The position numbers and the translations under genes were made by a program. 6,563 nucleotides of DNA from DAOTVY01 sp041082245. GTDB taxonomy: Bacteria; Chloroflexota; Chloroflexia; DTKN01. The notes beneath the pieces are model-generated. The model did not search any database, was not told the origin of the DNA, and saw only the letters and a program-made list of their open reading frames with translations. Where the stretch lies: NCBI GenBank assembly GCA_041082245.1, contig JBDOIE010000072.1, forward strand, positions 1-6,563, read 5' to 3'. Shown in pieces: positions 5,849 to 6,563 of this stretch; positions within the stretch are counted from its first letter, which is position 1, and every line of letters starts with the position of its first letter.

Positions 5849-6563
5849 TCAATAAGAGACCAAACCCAGCCCGAAGGCCTTGGCGAGAAAAACCGCCATC
5901 TGGTCCCTGCGGGTAGCTGCGCCCGGGCAGAAAAACCCGCCCCCACACCCGACGGAGATCTGCTGGGCCGCAACGTAGTGAATGTGGGGGCAACGTGCAT
6001 CCGCTGGATCTACATCGGAAAACACGCTGACGCCGCCTGCCCCGCACTGGTAAGAGCCCAACCCCGGAACGAGCCCGGCGTTCGGGACATCGTTGCCGGC
6101 CAACGAGCGGGCCAGGAAGACAGCCATTTGCCCACGCGTGGTCGGCGCCTCAGGGCAGAACTTGCCACCGCCGCAACCGCTGGTAATGCCCCTCGCGGCG
6201 ATGTCATGAACCGCAGGGCACCCGGCATCGGTGGGCGCCAGATCGGCGAACAGCGAAACACCGCCAGGGCTGCAATCGTAGGCACCCCATCCGGGTACCG
6301 TCCCCTGAGCCGGTATCGGTCCGTCGTTGAGAGCCTGCGCCAGAAAAACCGCCATTTGCCGGCGCTTCACAGCGTCCTGCGGGCAATAAAGACCCTGGCC
6401 GCAACCGGAGGTGATTCCGTTGTGCAAAACGGTTTCCACGAACCGGTACGCCCAGTGACTCGGGGGGACGTCAGAAAAGGAATTCCCGATGTGCAAAATC
6501 CAGGTGGCGGACGTACCATACGTCAGATTTTCCGTCACCGTCACATCCCAATGGGTCTGCGGC
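5849..6563 (-). CDS. second SLH-like surface protein, C-terminal part (5' partial)
   Basis: The frame is open from the window end down to TGA 5849-5851, giving 237 visible C-terminal residues; the start lies outside the window. The first 28 residues (HWDVTVTENLTYGTSATW) look like the last beta strands of a preceding extracellular domain of unknown type. Three SLH-like repeats follow, starting at visible residues 29, 105 and 181, an exact 76-residue period. Each has GC...CP, RxQMAVFLA and a YDCSPGG-type linker. They carry ten cysteines in the same order as in the large surface protein on the other strand. The protein ends AKAFGLGLVSY, close to the AKAFGLYRYRP end of its paralogue. A GTG at 6544 is a possible but unlikely start, because it would leave no signal peptide. 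It probably heads an operon with the sulfotransferase. Envelope anchoring is inferred from the SLH-like fold. Confidence 0.85.
   Translation of the reverse strand, partial: PQTHWDVTVTENLTYGTSATWILHIGNSFSDVPPSHWAYRFVETVLHNGITSGCGQGLYCPQDAVKRRQMAVFLAQALNDGPIPAQGTVPGWGAYDCSPGGVSLFADLAPTDAGCPAVHDIAARGITSGCGGGKFCPEAPTTRGQMAVFLARSLAGNDVPNAGLVPGLGSYQCGAGGVSVFSDVDPADARCPHIHYVAAQQISVGCGGGFFCPGAATRRDQMAVFLAKAFGLGLVSY
5867..6478 (-). repeat. three SLH-like repeats, inverted paralogous copy
   Basis: These repeats are the counterpart of the module at 4047-4667 on the other strand, lying in inverted orientation about 1.2 kb away. All three units keep QMAVFLA, and the cysteine spacing is regular: C54/C60, C97/C115, C130/C136, then C173 paired with the next PxC position, and a final C-x5-C. 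The Arg before the Gln helix reads VKRRQ, TTRGQ and TRRDQ, in place of the canonical TRAE of cell-wall-binding SLH domains. Confidence 0.8.

Noticed and set aside
5829..6047. Longer sulfotransferase start at ATG 6047 (350 residues)
   Set aside because: The extra 73 residues overlap the SLH gene in another frame, are Arg/Gly-rich and unlike the family, whose P-loop lies near the N-terminus.

Overview
The window (about 60% G+C by eye) is a bacterial chromosome segment centred on two cell-surface proteins that converge on each other. Both end in the same cysteine-bearing triple module resembling S-layer homology (SLH) domains, built on the pattern GCGGGxFCP...RxQMAVF...YDCSPGG. From memory, SLH-like repeats of this style are frequent in Acidobacteriota, particularly Thermoanaerobaculia-type genomes. 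That lineage is an inference, because the window holds no rRNA or other marker. Signal-peptide and Shine-Dalgarno features are ordinary bacterial ones.

Layout: (1) 1-951, + strand: most of a CgeB/YkvP-like glycosyltransferase whose first codons lie outside the window. (2) 952-1487: a 536-base gap. It holds what looks like the decayed 3' end of another gene (1137-1325), a 6+6 inverted repeat (1356-1374), a good extended -10 promoter (1397-1425) and a strong ribosome-binding site. (3) 1488-4685, + strand: a 1065-residue exported protein with a signal peptide, coiled-coil stretches, seven tandem carboxypeptidase-regulatory-like beta domains of about 101 residues, each with one cysteine pair, and three SLH-like repeats. 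A GC-rich hairpin follows the stop codon. (4) 4686-4994: the convergent intergenic gap. (5) 4995-5828, - strand: a PAPS-type sulfotransferase with recognisable 5'-PSB and 3'-PSB motifs. (6) 5849-6563, - strand: the C-terminal part of a second protein with three SLH-like repeats, cut by the window end and lying 20 bases upstream of the sulfotransferase as a likely operon partner.

Taken together, a glycosyltransferase, two SLH-type surface proteins and a sulfotransferase suggest a cell-envelope locus, possibly one that builds and modifies surface glycans or S-layer-associated proteins. The joint role is inferred from neighbourhood only. The most notable material is the cysteine architecture: one C-x3/4-C loop in each of the seven beta domains, and an identical ten-cysteine pattern in both SLH modules. 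I see no tRNA, rRNA, CRISPR array, transposase or phage gene.
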